The position numbers and the translations under genes were made by a program. Positions 43,926 through 55,837 of a stretch of DNA of 64,000 bases are shown here, piece by piece. Under the pieces are notes generated by a model that worked only from the letters and a program-made list of their open reading frames with translations, had not been told where the DNA came from and did no database searches. This DNA comes from Schistosoma haematobium (lineage: Eukaryota > Platyhelminthes > Trematoda > Strigeidida > Schistosomatidae), in contig NC_067198.1 in assembly GCF_000699445.3 (NCBI RefSeq), positions 19,362,536 to 19,426,535 of the forward strand, written 5' to 3'. How positions within the stretch are numbered: the stretch's first letter is position 1; every line of letters starts with the position of its first letter.

Positions 43926-46503
43926 CCGACCAGTAAACTGATTCCAATAAACATTATATACTAGTCAATTCAGCATTAAACACTTTATTTTCTTATCAAG
44001 CCTTTTTTTCATATGTAATAAAAGTGTTTGACTCGAACTTTGTTCATTCCTTAGAATCGTCAGTTTGAATTGATGATTGTAGAAAATGACGAGAATTTAT
44101 TGAAGATACTACTCCTTGTTTTAATATAAGTTGAATTTATAAAGAGTAAATAATTTGTTCAATATTTTAAAGATGAAATTAACTTGGTATTGTATATTCT
44201 GATTACTGTATGATACGGCATTTGACAATTAATTCTTACCATCTGGAAAACCTCAGCTACAAATTCGATATCAGCGTGGATGAATCAGATTAATTGTGAA
44301 TTATTTCAATGTACTCAAGTCATATTTTATTTTGAATTTCCTCAGGGTTTTTTTCATTCTATTTGTAGTTAAAACAGGATTTTGCATAAAGAATGTACAG
44401 TAATTTGACAAGTGTAACAAATGATTCAGATTGTTCAGTCGGGCGAAAGTTTAAAACGTCAATAATTACTAAGCAGTATCACAGCTGATTTATAGATCAA
44501 TACTACACTCATAAGGCGGGAATGTATGACTTTTATATTCATCTAGAAAATTACTTAAGACAGTATTTGTACTTTTTGAAGGAATCTAAAGCCAAGGATA
44601 TGAACTTAAATATAAATGATACTTCTTATTGATTTTACAGTTCTAATTACTTAGATTATGCTTAAAATTAGAGAGAAAAAGGATTTCTAATAATGCTGTC
44701 GTTTTTGTAGCTTAAGTAAACGTGTTATCATTGATAAACAAAATTATGTTGGTGTTATATTCTTTGGATAGTATATTAATAACATTTAACACAAACGCTA
44801 ATTTTTTAAATGTAATACTACAAACTTGTAATTTATATGACCAATGTTATTTTGATCAAAATTTATTTATAGCATATTAAGTGGAATGAAATTTTGAGAA
44901 AGATTTAAAAACCGTATAGTACTTTCATCTTTATGAGGCTATTTAGTGAATCTTATAAATAATACTGAACGTTAGCACATATCTCCAAGTACGTATGCAA
45001 GATATGTCTAACCGTTAAGTGACTGAAAGTAGTTGACAGGATACCCTCCTTGGCATAGGTTTTGTTCTGGTTCGGACTTGCTAGTTAGTGGTTGCTGTAA
45101 TGTTAAGGAAACTGATGTTTACTGTGTATTTGGAAACAACTTCACCTAGCCTTATACTTTCAGATGTCATAACTGTTCTATACTGGTCGTGACTAAATTT
45201 CTTTATGACAGGGACATTTAAAATTATTTAATTTCTGGGTAGTAACCAATATCATATTTATCTAGTCGTTTAGTAGTGACTGAATTTTATCTACGTATAA
45301 TTGTTTTCTGATTGAGTCAAGAATAATCCCCTATACGTTCAGTATAGTTATATCAAATTGTGTAAAATATCATTTACATTAATGATTAATTTTTATTGTA
45401 AAAAATGTAGTCAGTACTGTCTAGATAACTAGGGGATATACTCTCATACACTGTACTTTCAGGGGTTATTTTATCATATCGACCAGCGGAAGTAATGAAA
45501 TAATGTAACCATAACGACCGTGTTTTAATGAGGTTATTTACATTGAAGTAAGACTAATATATATATATATATATAATTTATAAGTAACCCACTTCATTTA
45601 CTAGGAAATTATTCTGCTTTTATTCAAGTCAACATGTCTTGGATACCTTGTCTAGGTACATTGTTATCTCATCTATTTTTCATATCTTAAAGCCAATCAA
45701 TGAAAATGTATCTTACACAGATAAAATGATGTGATATGACAACATTGATTAAAGGTAGTGAAAAATTTGTAAAGGGTCTACAAATTATGATCTGTATGAT
45801 ATTTTGCTGATATACTTAATTTAACAAAATTTTACATCTGTTACTTATGCCCTTAATCTTAGCAGCGGTAAATTATCACTTTTTTACAATCAACTATTCT
45901 GTGTCTACATAATTTATCTTGTTAGATTATTCGTATATTAAAAGAAAAACTCTTGAATTTATCGGTTGTTTTTTTAATACAAACTAGTATAAACTGAAGA
46001 AATAACTTGAATCAAGGAAAATTAGGCAGTTGGTTTTTTCTTCTTGCTTTCAAGAAATCACAAAGCTGCACTTCAAAACTACATGTGGAATTGAGCATAG
46101 AATATTCAGATATTATAATGACTTGGTTTCATATGGCTGTTGAGTTTGAATCAAGCGATTTATATTTTCCAACTGTAGTATATTCAAAAAACAACATGCT
46201 CATCATTTAGAGTTTCATCACCGTCTTGGTTAACTAACAGTAAAACAAGATAAGTCTTTAAATTCTCAGTCAATAACTGAATAATATTCTACTTCTTATG
46301 TTGCCTAAACGTGTTGGGTTCGAGTTCTATACTGATCTACGGCTATACTAAAAAGCCTTGAAATCCTCGGACTGGAATAAAACAGCTTTTAACTTTTTTT
46401 GAAGCTTTATTATAAACAACTTAACGCACCCAAACAACGAAAGGTTAAAAATACACAAGTATTTTGCTTTTACCTAATTAAATAAAGCAAAATTACAAGA
46501 CAG
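43926..46503. other. Intergenic stretch
   Basis: 2.6 kb of AT-rich DNA with short random frames. It includes a TTTTTTCATATG-type T-rich tract and an (AT)n run (45557-45575). No gene or recognised element. Confidence 0.4.
45557..45575. repeat. (AT)n microsatellite
   Basis: About nine AT units. Confidence 0.9.
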
Positions 46504-46514
46504 TGTTCTGTAAC

Positions 46515-46827
46515 TTCACTTGGTATTATTTGGCTTGTTTCTTCCCATTGAGGTTTAAGACTGCATTTGATCAGTCTCTTACTGGCATATGTGCATGCTG
46601 TGCGTATGCCTCGATATTGCCTTAATTCACAAGCTTTTTGTAAGCAAAGATGGATAGTGGCTATCAATGGAATCCAGGACGCGCGTTTCGTCCTATTTGA
46701 AGCGAATGGTACTAGGTTCGAGTCCCAGAGTGAACATCAACTCTGAGATGCAGGTATATCCAGCTGACGAGTCCCAACTAGGACGAAACGCGCGTCCTCG
46801 ATTTCACTGCTAGCCACTATCCATCAA
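46515..46827. mobile_element. Type A (Smα-like) element with 11-bp target duplication and partial inverted hammerhead
   Basis: Flanked by TGTTCTGTAAC at 46504-46514 and 46828-46838, exact. Left part (46515-46698) is the reverse-strand tail plus the 3' half of a minus-strand hammerhead (46669-46698), cut inside stem II. At 46699 it switches to plus orientation: AGCGAATGGTACTAGG, B box GGTTCGAGTCC (46715-46725), a complete hammerhead and TAGCCACTATCCATCA. The A box is missing, so independent transcription is doubtful. Confidence 0.9.
46756..46808 (+). ncRNA. Hammerhead ribozyme, Smα type, intact core
   Basis: CTGACGAG 46764-46771; perfect stem II GTCCCAACTAGGAC; CGAAAC 46784-46789; GTC 46794-46796; stem III CGCGCG. 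Stem I ATCCAG/CTCGAT has one C-C mismatch. The only type A copy here with a fully paired stem II; the stem I mismatch may lower activity. Confidence 0.87.
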
Positions 46828-46838
46828 TGTTCTGTAAC

Positions 46839-47544
46839 GTTGACAAAAGTACATTCATAATTTTTTTCGTAAAATCATCCATATAACAGTAAAAGAATGT
46901 AATAGACTAGAAAAAAAATAAATGGAAACTATTTCAAAATGATTCATTACTTTTTTTTATACTTAGAATAAGAAATAAAAGTATTATTCTGTTAGGGACG
47001 TTATACACCAACGACAATTACGCCCTATTGATGATAATATTCTAGACAAATTTTTACTAAAGTATAGAACACTTTACTGAATCATCACATTCTTTCTCTG
47101 ATCATATAAATATATATATTTATTTATAAAAAATAGTAATTTAACTACTAAATAAATCTTCGACATTTTTGTTTAAATATGATGAATTTTCAAATTAGAT
47201 AAATGTCATGATAATGGTTTATTATGGGCTATAGAAAACTGAATATACCTACATTGATATTGGTATAAAACAACTATAAATGACTAATCATAAACATTAG
47301 GTTTCATTTATACTTCAGTAAGCAGTTCATGTTAAGTGGTAATGGTATTTTGTTTGAATCCAACTCTTCATTACGTATGAGTTTCATAAATAACAATAAT
47401 GATCTTATTTTTTTTATTAAAAATGTTCTTGCACATTGGTAATTTCCATAATTAACATCATGAACTAATCTTATGTAGAAAATTATTGGAAAGTAGGAGA
47501 CAATGAATAGGTGTTTTGTCTCAATTTGGAACTTGTCAGAAGTC
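46839..47544. other. Intergenic stretch
   Basis: AT-rich; nothing recognisable. Confidence 0.4.
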
Positions 47545-47805
47545 AGCATCTACAACCCCATCGGAAATCGAACTCTAACCCTTCATGTTTCACAGAGAGC
47601 TCTAAACATGTAGACCACTGACATGGCATATTACTGCTAACATTTCTAACTTTAAGTGATTAGCCTTACTGAAAGACTACCAGCCATATTAGTAGTTAGT
47701 AGATAGTTTTCTTAAACTTTACTAGGGTGGTCGCCATTGGTTAGGAGATCTCACTGGAACTCCTGGAATTACTTCTCAAAGTTAGTCACTAGTAAGTAAA
47801 CAATG
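47545..47805 (-). mobile_element. Type B element, strongly decayed, minus strand
   Basis: Reverse complement shows a relic of the tRNA-like part (CAGTGGTCTACATGTTTAGA, B box-like GAGTTCGATTTC around 47575-47564) and the leader (AACTTTGAGAAGTAATTCCA, GGAGTTCCAGTGAGA). No hammerhead part remains to the left. Recognised only through intact copies. Confidence 0.55.
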
Positions 47806-48774
47806 TAATCTACGAAATTTGGCAATCTATGAAATAATTAAATTAGTCTGCAACGTAAACTATTTGAAACAATCAAAGTGGTAAGTCATATTGGTTATGT
47901 TATATCATTACGTTATTGAAAGCAGAATTTACATAACTACTGAGATGCTTTTAAGTAGTATATTACCTGTTTAGACATCCATTATCATTACTACTCTAAT
48001 AAAACAAAAACAGTGTGGCCAAATTTGATCAGCGGATACTCCACCTGTTTCAGCTCTAAGTATAAATATAAGAAAATTCAAAAGTATGTTCTAGTTCATC
48101 AGAAGTTGTGTTCCTAAAACTTTCTTGTATTACAATAATTTATAAATTCAGTTGTTGATCGAAAGTATTCATGGACAGAAAATCAGTATTTATGAGCTAC
48201 TAGCTACTTTATTTATGCTAAAACTTGAGGCATTTACCACTCTTAAGTCTAAAAATAATTTGATTGTCTTTTATCAGCAACTATTTATTTCTTTATTCAG
48301 TTACTTATCATTTGATGCAAAACAATGCGAAAAAGTTCTCAAAACTTCGTGGGTCTATTAGATTTATACCTAGTGATACGCACACTAAACTAGTGATATC
48401 TAGGACATTAAGTAAAACCTTATTTTTGTTTAAACTTAAGTTGTATTATGCACTTTTAATTTACCCATTGAATCCTGTGAATCATAAATTAAATGAAGTT
48501 ATTAATGAAGAGTGGATTTGAATAAGATTTCATTTTGGATGATCAAAATGAAAAATGTAGAGATTGTTGATAAATACCTTAGTAACGCACATTATTAGTT
48601 ATCAGATCAAATGGACTACCTCTTTTGATTCGATTCTAAAAGGAAAGTACAAACATGGTTACTGATGTGTATATAAAAAATGGCAGATATATCATGGAAG
48701 TTTTATTTTTTATCAATATACATAGTTTTAGTGATAACCTGTAGCTAGTGTAGTTCAACCATGTTATGTGTGAG
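47806..48774. other. Intergenic stretch
   Basis: AT-rich. A frame at 48264-48521 is open for 85 codons but has no recognisable features and AT-driven composition; I do not call it a gene. Confidence 0.4.
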
Positions 48775-48975
48775 ATAGTATCTCATCACTGACATCATAA
48801 GATGGTTGCGCAGTATAGCTGATCGACTGATGTTAGGGATTTAACCAGTATATTTCAAATCAGTGGTCTGAAAGTTAAGAGCTCTCCGTGGGATCTGGAG
48901 ACCATAGATTCCGTGTCCGATAGGCTTATTGACGTGGGCTGCTGAAGAGTCTCATGTTGTGACGAAACATCCCTC
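48775..48975 (+). mobile_element. Type B element, divergent, with hammerhead-like core
   Basis: Leader relic (GTGAGATAGTATCTCATCAC), tRNA-like relic (AATCAGTGGTCTGAAAGTTA at about 48858), then CTGAAGAG (48941-48948), a hairpin of GTCTCA…TGTGAC, and CGAAAC (48962-48967). The GTC cleavage triplet and stem III are gone (ACATCCC). Hammerhead-like but not able to cleave in the usual way. Confidence 0.6.
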
Positions 48976-51609
48976 TATAAAAGAATTCATAATGTTGTTT
49001 CTAAGTATTTTGTTTTCACTCTAAAGTGAATTTATTCAGAAAACTCAGCTAAAACATTTTCGATGTTTATACAAACACATATTTAAACAGCGACAATTTC
49101 AGTGTTTAAACGTCGGATGGTTTGAATCTATCAGTCATAATGTTGACTTTACAGGAAGTGAATTTTTGAAAATTTAGCCTAAATTCCATCAAATTAACGA
49201 CCTAAAAATAATAAAAACGATCAGAATTATGTGTAGTTATGCTTGTATATATAAGCCACTCGGTCAATACATTTTAGACTGATTACTGACTTGTTGAACT
49301 GGTATGCCTTCTATTAATAAACATGAATGGAAAATTTATGAGTTTACAAAATTGATAACTTTTATTACACAAATGCCTTTCACTCACCTTTCGTACTTAT
49401 TTTTCAAGACTTTATGTTGTTAACAGTGATTCATTTATTTAATTGGACTTTTTCAAGCATAGAGAACATTGAAAACTTATCTTTCCAATGATACTAATTA
49501 CTACAGCAGTATAATGTTATTTATGGAGTAGAGAATTAGTGCGTCATTGGCAAACATACTATGAGTTATTCAGAATATAAAGTCGTATGATAGTCGAAGA
49601 GTAGTAAGAGTAAAAGCATATGTGGAAACGAGATATGAAAGACTGTTCACTTGACGGTTATAAGAAAGACAAAAATATGAAGGAGCACCTGTCGTAACAG
49701 TTTGTAAAATAAAATATGGAACGGATATGCTAAGAATTATTGTGCACTTGAAGAATATAGGAAGACCAATAATAAAAAATATCACGTGTCAAGAAATAAT
49801 CAACAGTATAAGAAGGGGTATCAGGACCATCGTAACTTTAATGACTAGATATACCGCTTCTGAACACACAGATTAGGTCTCAAGTTTCCTGACCAGTTTT
49901 CCTTCAAACAGATTTGTCGTACTCCGTTGATAACTTGGATGATGATTTTGTTGAAAACAGATGACCAGAATGTCCTAGATATTCAACAGCCGAGTTATCG
50001 ATTGATTTGTGTTTATCTTTCGATAATCATTTTTTGTATGAATTTGAGCAGAGTTCTTTTTATGCAGCTGATATACGAGTCCACAGAATTATATAAATTG
50101 GTTGATACTCATTTATGTGCCCCAGAGTTATAGTTCGTGCTTGAAAAATCATCAGATCACACGCCTTCTGGAAAATGGAACTGGTAGCTAGACTAAATAA
50201 AACGCATTAAATTAAAACATTAAATTTCGTTAAGCTTATGCGGTTATATCTCCTTAGAATTTAATGTCCGTGAAAAAACATCTTTTGGTACAGCATGGGT
50301 TCTTTCATTTGGACCTAGGTCTCTGTCAGTGAGCTTAGAAAAGAATTCACAAACTTCATTTCATGAATAGGACTTTCATCAAAGATCAGTAATTAATATT
50401 TAATAAAATTCTTTGAATAAAGACAAATATATGAATGATTTAGAATTAGAAAAAGACATTTACCTCATAGGATTACTCTTGACATAGTTAAAAAAATTTA
50501 TTAGATTTTTATTCTGCCTATAATGAACGACAATAATTCAAAGTGCTTTTGCTGTTAGATTTTATCTCTAATGAATATTAGAAATATATAAGTGGTAAAA
50601 CATAGGTGTATCCGTGTTTTAATATGTTGGGAATTTTCCAGGGATATATATGGTAGTTGAGTTTTCATGTATTTAAAACTTTTCATTTAGTTGAAATGAA
50701 TTAAATAACTCAGGAAATACATTAATTTTAATAATCTACGTATAAAAGGAACTGTTGTAGTGGTTTAAGTTCTAACTATCAAAGTATATTATCATGCATC
50801 ATCATGAAGTATTCAGTATTTATAGTATATATTAGTACACATTAATACAAATAATATTAAGGTATCATTAGTTATCAATTCTAGCTTTCTGTTCGATGCT
50901 TAATAAGAATACAAGTGACTGATGAATACTCTCAACATTCGATTAAGGTTAACATATTCGATTCAGTTATATATAGTATAAAGTTTTAAAATTAAATAAA
51001 TATGTAAAAATATCAAATACAACCAACTTAACGTAAAGGGAATCACTTTCTTAATAGATATGTTATACTGTGTTCTTCTTAATCATACTTTAATATAATA
51101 AAAACTCAAAATATTTATCAGTGGTGTATATTAAATTTTGATGCAACCAGTTGTCAGTAGCTTCAATGACGAATTAAATGTTTCATCATTTATCTGATTA
51201 CATTCTGGCTTAAATTTAAAGCAATTAGTCCCTTTTATAAATTTTGATAGAACAATTAGAAGATAGAGTTGGTCTGATCAACGTGGGAAATAGAAAACCA
51301 TATTCATAGATAAGGGAAATATAATTGGAACGGAGCACAAAATTGACATTAATGCACCTCTTAAAACGTTTTATAGAAATTGTCAAGGACGAATTCTCAG
51401 GTTTATTGAAGCCTTGGTTATTCGTAAATTTAAACTCCCCTTATGTGTACAAAAACAGTTTGTCGTAACCTTGAATTTACTCTGTTAATCTTTAAGTCAT
51501 TTTATGGCCTAGGATAACTCGACGATTGCTTATTCTTTATATATGATGTAAAATGTTTCTCTCCCTTTTGTTGCCTTTTTTAACTTGAACTTGATTAATT
51601 TTCATATAG
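48976..51609. other. Intergenic stretch
   Basis: 2.6 kb of AT-rich DNA. Short frames at 49570-49785 (-) and 49927-50133 (+) show no domain or splice context. Nothing supported. Confidence 0.35.
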
Positions 51610-51882
51610 AACGCCCTGACAAGTATATGTGTGACCATATTGCTCGAAATATATAGCGCGAATACATCACATCTTTCGGATCAACTCCATCTTCTAACTG
51701 TTCTATCGAAATTAGGCATTTTCAGATATTACAAGGAAGAAACAATTGAATCACAATACTCGAATAATAATAATAATGATAATAATAATAATAATTCAAA
51801 CTTTACTCCTAATCTGTACAACCTTGGCCTATTTTTATATTTGGAATTTAATTCAATAAAACAAAAAGGTTTAATAGAATAA
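51610..51882 (+). CDS. Possible terminal exon of unknown gene (weak)
   Basis: An acceptor-like TTTTCATATAG ends at 51609, and the frame beginning AAC at 51610 is open for 90 codons to a stop at 51880-51882. The translation is less AT-driven than usual for random frames here: helical, amphipathic segments (LLEIYSANTSHLSDQLHLLT, VLSKLGIFRYYKEET), then an Asn run encoded by AAT/AAC repeats, then LGLFLYLEFNSIKQKG. The hydrophobic pattern could be an armadillo-like helical pair, but I recognise no family and find no partner exon in the window. It may be chance. Confidence 0.2.
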   Translation, partial: NALTSICVTILLEIYSANTSHLSDQLHLLTVLSKLGIFRYYKEETIESQYSNNNNNDNNNNNSNFTPNLYNLGLFLYLEFNSIKQKGLIE

Positions 51883-53786
51883 ATTCATTATAACAGTAAA
51901 TATAACAAGGAGGGAAGTGGAATGAAAAGTCTTCAATAGATTAATCCATCAAAGTGATATAATAATATTTACCAAATAATATCTCTTAATCATATGACAA
52001 TAATCATATGAAGATGAACAGATAGTGAATATGAAAAAAACAAGAAAACAATTATTTGTTACTATGTAATGAGATCTTCAGTGAAGATTATTATTTAGCA
52101 TTATTCTGATGGACATTCTTGTCAAATTTAATCATAAAATTCAGTTTTTCAAGGGGGTTTTTTTCTAAGAAAAAAAGATTATACATTTAAATTAAGTTTA
52201 ACCTTTGCAACTATGTGTATTATCAGAACCATTATATCGATACAAGTAGTAGATGTAATCATAATCATCATCATAATAATAAGTAACATCTGATAAACGA
52301 ATTTTGATGCTTACTGATGATTAGGTAATTTTATTGAAAGGTGTTTAATGCAAATATATACTAGCGGTGTAGATGAACTTGTGAAGGTTTTTAAAAAAAA
52401 ACATTACTACATTATTATGTGGATAGAATTTCTCTATAACTTTATTATTAATAGGACTGTTAACACTATCGTTATTACCATTGTGGTATATTAACATTAT
52501 AAGATATTTAGTAAAGTAAGAGAGAGATAGATAAAAGGAGGGAGGGAGGATTCTGAATGTACTTACTTGAAATTACCACTACAATTGACAACAGTTCAGT
52601 AAACCTTTTTAATAACAATTTGTTAATTAGTCAAAGAAATATATTTTATTACAATACACATGACTATTTGTAATAATCAAAATAGAAAAATCTAATGAAT
52701 AACGAAAAAAATTATTTTTATCTAAGAAAACTCTTCTAATGACCATTAATTTTTTCTTGAAACAATTTGCAGTTACAGTGTACTGTGTTCTACTGATGTC
52801 AATAGATATAAGTAGTATACATCATCGATCGGAAGTGAAATACCTGATGGCAGAAACTTACGAAGATAACGAGAACAGAGAGTGATTAGTATAGAAACGA
52901 AGGAACAATCAATTCCAAGAGACGATTGATTGACATTTTACAAACGAAGCACTTACTTTATGGTTCTCAGACTTTGTGTTCAAATACATTTCGTTGTCCC
53001 CGCCTGTGTTCTTGTTCACAACAATATTTATTTTCTGCAAAAGAAAAACAGTTAAAAATAATCCTGGAAAAATCTTAAAGTTTATGATGTATACTTATTA
53101 TATCCTTCAGTTTGATGAATTAATTATTGATTCTGTGAAAAAATCCTATTTTTTAAACGATATCATTTTCAAGTTGTAGACCGACAATGAACAGGTAATG
53201 TGCCAAAAATTTTATGGTTAGTTGGTAAGACACACATCGTTTTAGATCAGTAATAATGTTGATAACGATAAATTCTAGCAAACACTTCATAAAGTATACA
53301 ATCTATGGTTTTTAAAGTGTTAATTATAACATTTTCACAGTTTGTATCAGTGATTGATTTATTGTGTAAGCCATATTTCATCTATCTTAGAAACAATACA
53401 ACTTTGAAATTGGTCTATATTTCATAACACGTTTAGAAATCAATTATTTATCATTTTAAAAAATGTACATTTTTTCTAATGGCATTTATGGAACTGGCTA
53501 AAAGATTCATTTCCATGTTTAAACACAATTCAGTTAATAAACATCTGAAAATATTATTAATAGTTAGTGAATAAATCATTTTTTTGTGGCGTATCATTAT
53601 TCCTTACATTCAAAGTACGATTAAACATATGGTGTTTAGATATAATTATATCAGGTGGAAAATTATTTGTCGTTGTGTCAAGTAGTTACTTTGGTAATGT
53701 ATGTAGTAAATGTTAGTCAATGTTGATCTCATGAGTTGTAGGATAAAATATAGTGGAAAAAAACAATACGAATGTATAAAAGTATT
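51883..53786. other. Intergenic stretch
   Basis: AT-rich; nothing recognisable. Confidence 0.4.
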
Positions 53787-53810
53787 ATGGTGGGACTATA
53801 ATTTATGGAC

Positions 53811-54173
53811 ATTAGATGGTGGTTGGAGGTAGTCGACAGGAAACCTTGAACCCGGGTTTCGTGCTACTTGGCAAGGTGTACTTGTAATCTTGAGGGAACT
53901 GGTGCTCCCTGGCGGATTTGATCCCGTGTCACCCAGCTTCACAGTCAGAGACGTTAACACTGAGCTATCCGGCTCGCGACCAACCTCCTGTAGGACTGAG
54001 ATGTAGTCACAATTGATTGATCAGTGAGTAGTGATCAATGTCATGCGTGCCAAGTCCTTATTTAGTGCAGATCGAATGCTATCGACCATGTTGCAATGTG
54101 GCCACCAGTCTAGGTGACTCGATACTGTGTGCACTATATATTGAGATTGGATGGTGGTTGGAGCTAGTCGACA
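53811..54173 (-). mobile_element. Type C tRNA-derived hammerhead element, nested, with 28-bp terminal direct repeats
   Basis: Read on the - strand it contains a tRNA-like promoter (CCGGATAGCTCAGTGTTAAC, B box GGATCAAATCC; about 53985-53910), then a hammerhead relic, then GTCGACTACCTCCAACCACC. This last sequence recurs at the other end: 53811-53838 and 54146-54173 match at 26 of 28 positions. Copy 2 of the host TIR element lacks this sequence, so the direct repeats belong to the insertion and not to the target. The insertion is therefore one unit plus a little, starting and ending just beyond the ribozyme. Confidence 0.7.
53843..53877 (-). ncRNA. Hammerhead ribozyme relic, type C, core strand deleted
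   Basis: On the - strand ACCTTG (53877-53872) can pair with CAAGGT (53848-53843) as stem I. Between them are CCAAGTAGCA, CGAAAC and CCGGGTT ending in a GTT triplet. The CTGANGA strand expected between stem I and stem II is absent, so the ribozyme cannot form. Confidence 0.6.
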
Positions 54174-54379
54174 AACAGATATAAGATAACGAGTCTTGGA
54201 TTTTGGCACGAACTTCACTGATCCATTCGGCTAAACAGATTCATGGCATTATAGCTGATGTCAATTCTTAAGGAAAACCCTAAATGTAACCATCATAATT
54301 TGGTTCTAGATATCAGGTGAACACTCTCAAGGTCATTTTAGAATCGCTTTAAGATCGTCCATAATTTATAGTCTCACCA

Positions 54380-55289
54380 GTATTGTTCAGTCATGCACAA
54401 CACAACATAATAACTAAGTGAACTTAAGTGGGTATAACAACAAACAGGTTAATTAACAAAGGTTTTAATGAAACAATAACATCCGATTGGTGGAATTAAT
54501 GTCTATCTTAAAAACGGCGTCAGTATTATCAATAATAATAATGAATAACATAGATCATATATTAAGGGATATTCAAGAAGCTTAATGATTGACAGTCAGA
54601 TTTAGTTTGCTCAGAGCAATTATAGAATAAGTTATTTTTCCCTTTTTCGATCAAGAAAATTTATGCATATATGTATATTAAAGAAATATTAGTGAATTTG
54701 TCCGGATTTTTTTTCCAGTAAACCAAAGATGGTAAACAGTAATATTGATAATGTCATAATAATTTACGTCATAATGGATAAATTAATTTTTGTAAAATTG
54801 AATGATTATTTATGAGGAAGTAGATTATCAAAACAGGTTTTTGAGCTGAAACTAGAACCATGGTTACTTTAATACAAGTTAACAAGTTTAAAAAAATCAA
54901 GATCCTATTATGAACGCTGAACTAATCAAATCTTTTCATGTCATTGTTAAGAAGTTTATTTAAAGTTATTTAATGTTAAACGAATAGCCTAATGATTTAT
55001 TTCACAAGATAATTAACATTACCAAGCATTCTCTTCATAAAAAGTGTAATACGTAAATCCTAATCCTTGAATGTTTTAAATTCTTGACTCTTTTATTTAA
55101 TAATAGACAGTAACTTAGTCGACATCAATAACATTTGCTTGTTTTAACTTTTTTAGATAAGATATCTTGTTGTTGTTAATGAAATGAGTTCAGTATACTT
55201 GTTTTTTTAGAAATTAAGGCATGGTCTCAGCGTTCATTATGTTCATGAGTATTTGGGTTGTGGAGTTTATTGCGTTTTTTTCTCTGAAT
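54380..55289. other. Intergenic stretch
   Basis: Very AT-rich; nothing recognisable. Confidence 0.4.
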
Positions 55290-55460
55290 AATGTTAGACA
55301 TGTACACCTTTAAACCATGGATTATTGGTCTGAATGTTAAGCATGACCGAAGGTCCTCAGTTTGACAACGTGTGACGGAATTGTGGGCGAGCATTGTTGA
55401 AGAATACTAAACCTGGACGAAAGAGCTATCCAGTGCTTCTAGGTTTTCATTGGTTATTTA
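55290..55460 (+). mobile_element. Type B hammerhead element, decayed
   Basis: tRNA-like relic (ATTGGTCTGAATGTTAAGCA, B box relic GTCCTCAGTTTGACAAC), then GAGCATTGTTGAAGAATACT, CTGGACGAAAGAGCTATC and CAGTGCTTCTAGG. CGAAA and stem I 3' strand are present; the first core strand reads TTGAAGAA. Inactive. Confidence 0.65.
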
Positions 55461-55544
55461 AATTAGATTTGTTCGTAAAGACATACCAAGCAACAATTAT
55501 TCATCTAACTCAAAACATCAGCAATGACATTTAGAATAGATTTA

Positions 55545-55837
55545 TTGGCGAGACTATAATTTATGAACGAACAAATCAGGCGTAAGATAACAGGTCTCGG
55601 GTTTTTGACACAAAATTCACTCATCCATTTAGCTGAATAGATTCATGGAATTATAGCTGATTTCAGTTTGTGATGAAAACCTTAAATGTAATTCCTAACC
55701 CTAACCATCAACTGTAAATCATAATTCTAATTCCTCTCACTGATTTATAACCCTCATTTAGTCCTAATTATCAGGTGAACACTCTCAAGGTCATGTTAGC
55801 GTCGCTCAAAGGTCGTTCATAAATTATATTCTTAACA
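55545..55837. mobile_element. Small TIR element, copy 2 (without insertion)
   Basis: TGGCGAGACTATAATTTATG at the left and CATAAATTATATTCTTAACA at the right are inverted repeats (about 20 of 25 matching, including ATAATTTATGAACGA). Both flanks read ATTTAT, a 6-bp target duplication. The body matches copy 1. The TAACCCTAACC-like words at about 55700 are a short simple repeat, not a telomere. Confidence 0.75.

Larger units (their letters stand above)
53788..54379. mobile_element. Small TIR element, copy 1, with nested type C hammerhead insertion
   Basis: Ends TGGTGGGACTATAATTTATG (from 53788) and CATAATTTATAGTCTCACCA (to 54379) are inverted repeats with about three mismatches in 23. Flanks GTATTA and GTATTG look like a 6-bp target duplication. 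The body right of 54174 (GATAACGAGTCTTGG…TCAGGTGAACACTCTCAAGG) matches copy 2 at 55545-55837. No transposase: a non-autonomous, MITE-like element. A tRNA-derived insertion occupies 53811-54173. Confidence 0.75.

Noticed and set aside
55690..55715. Telomere-like TAACCCTAACC
   Set aside because: Only two units, inside a repeated TIR element.
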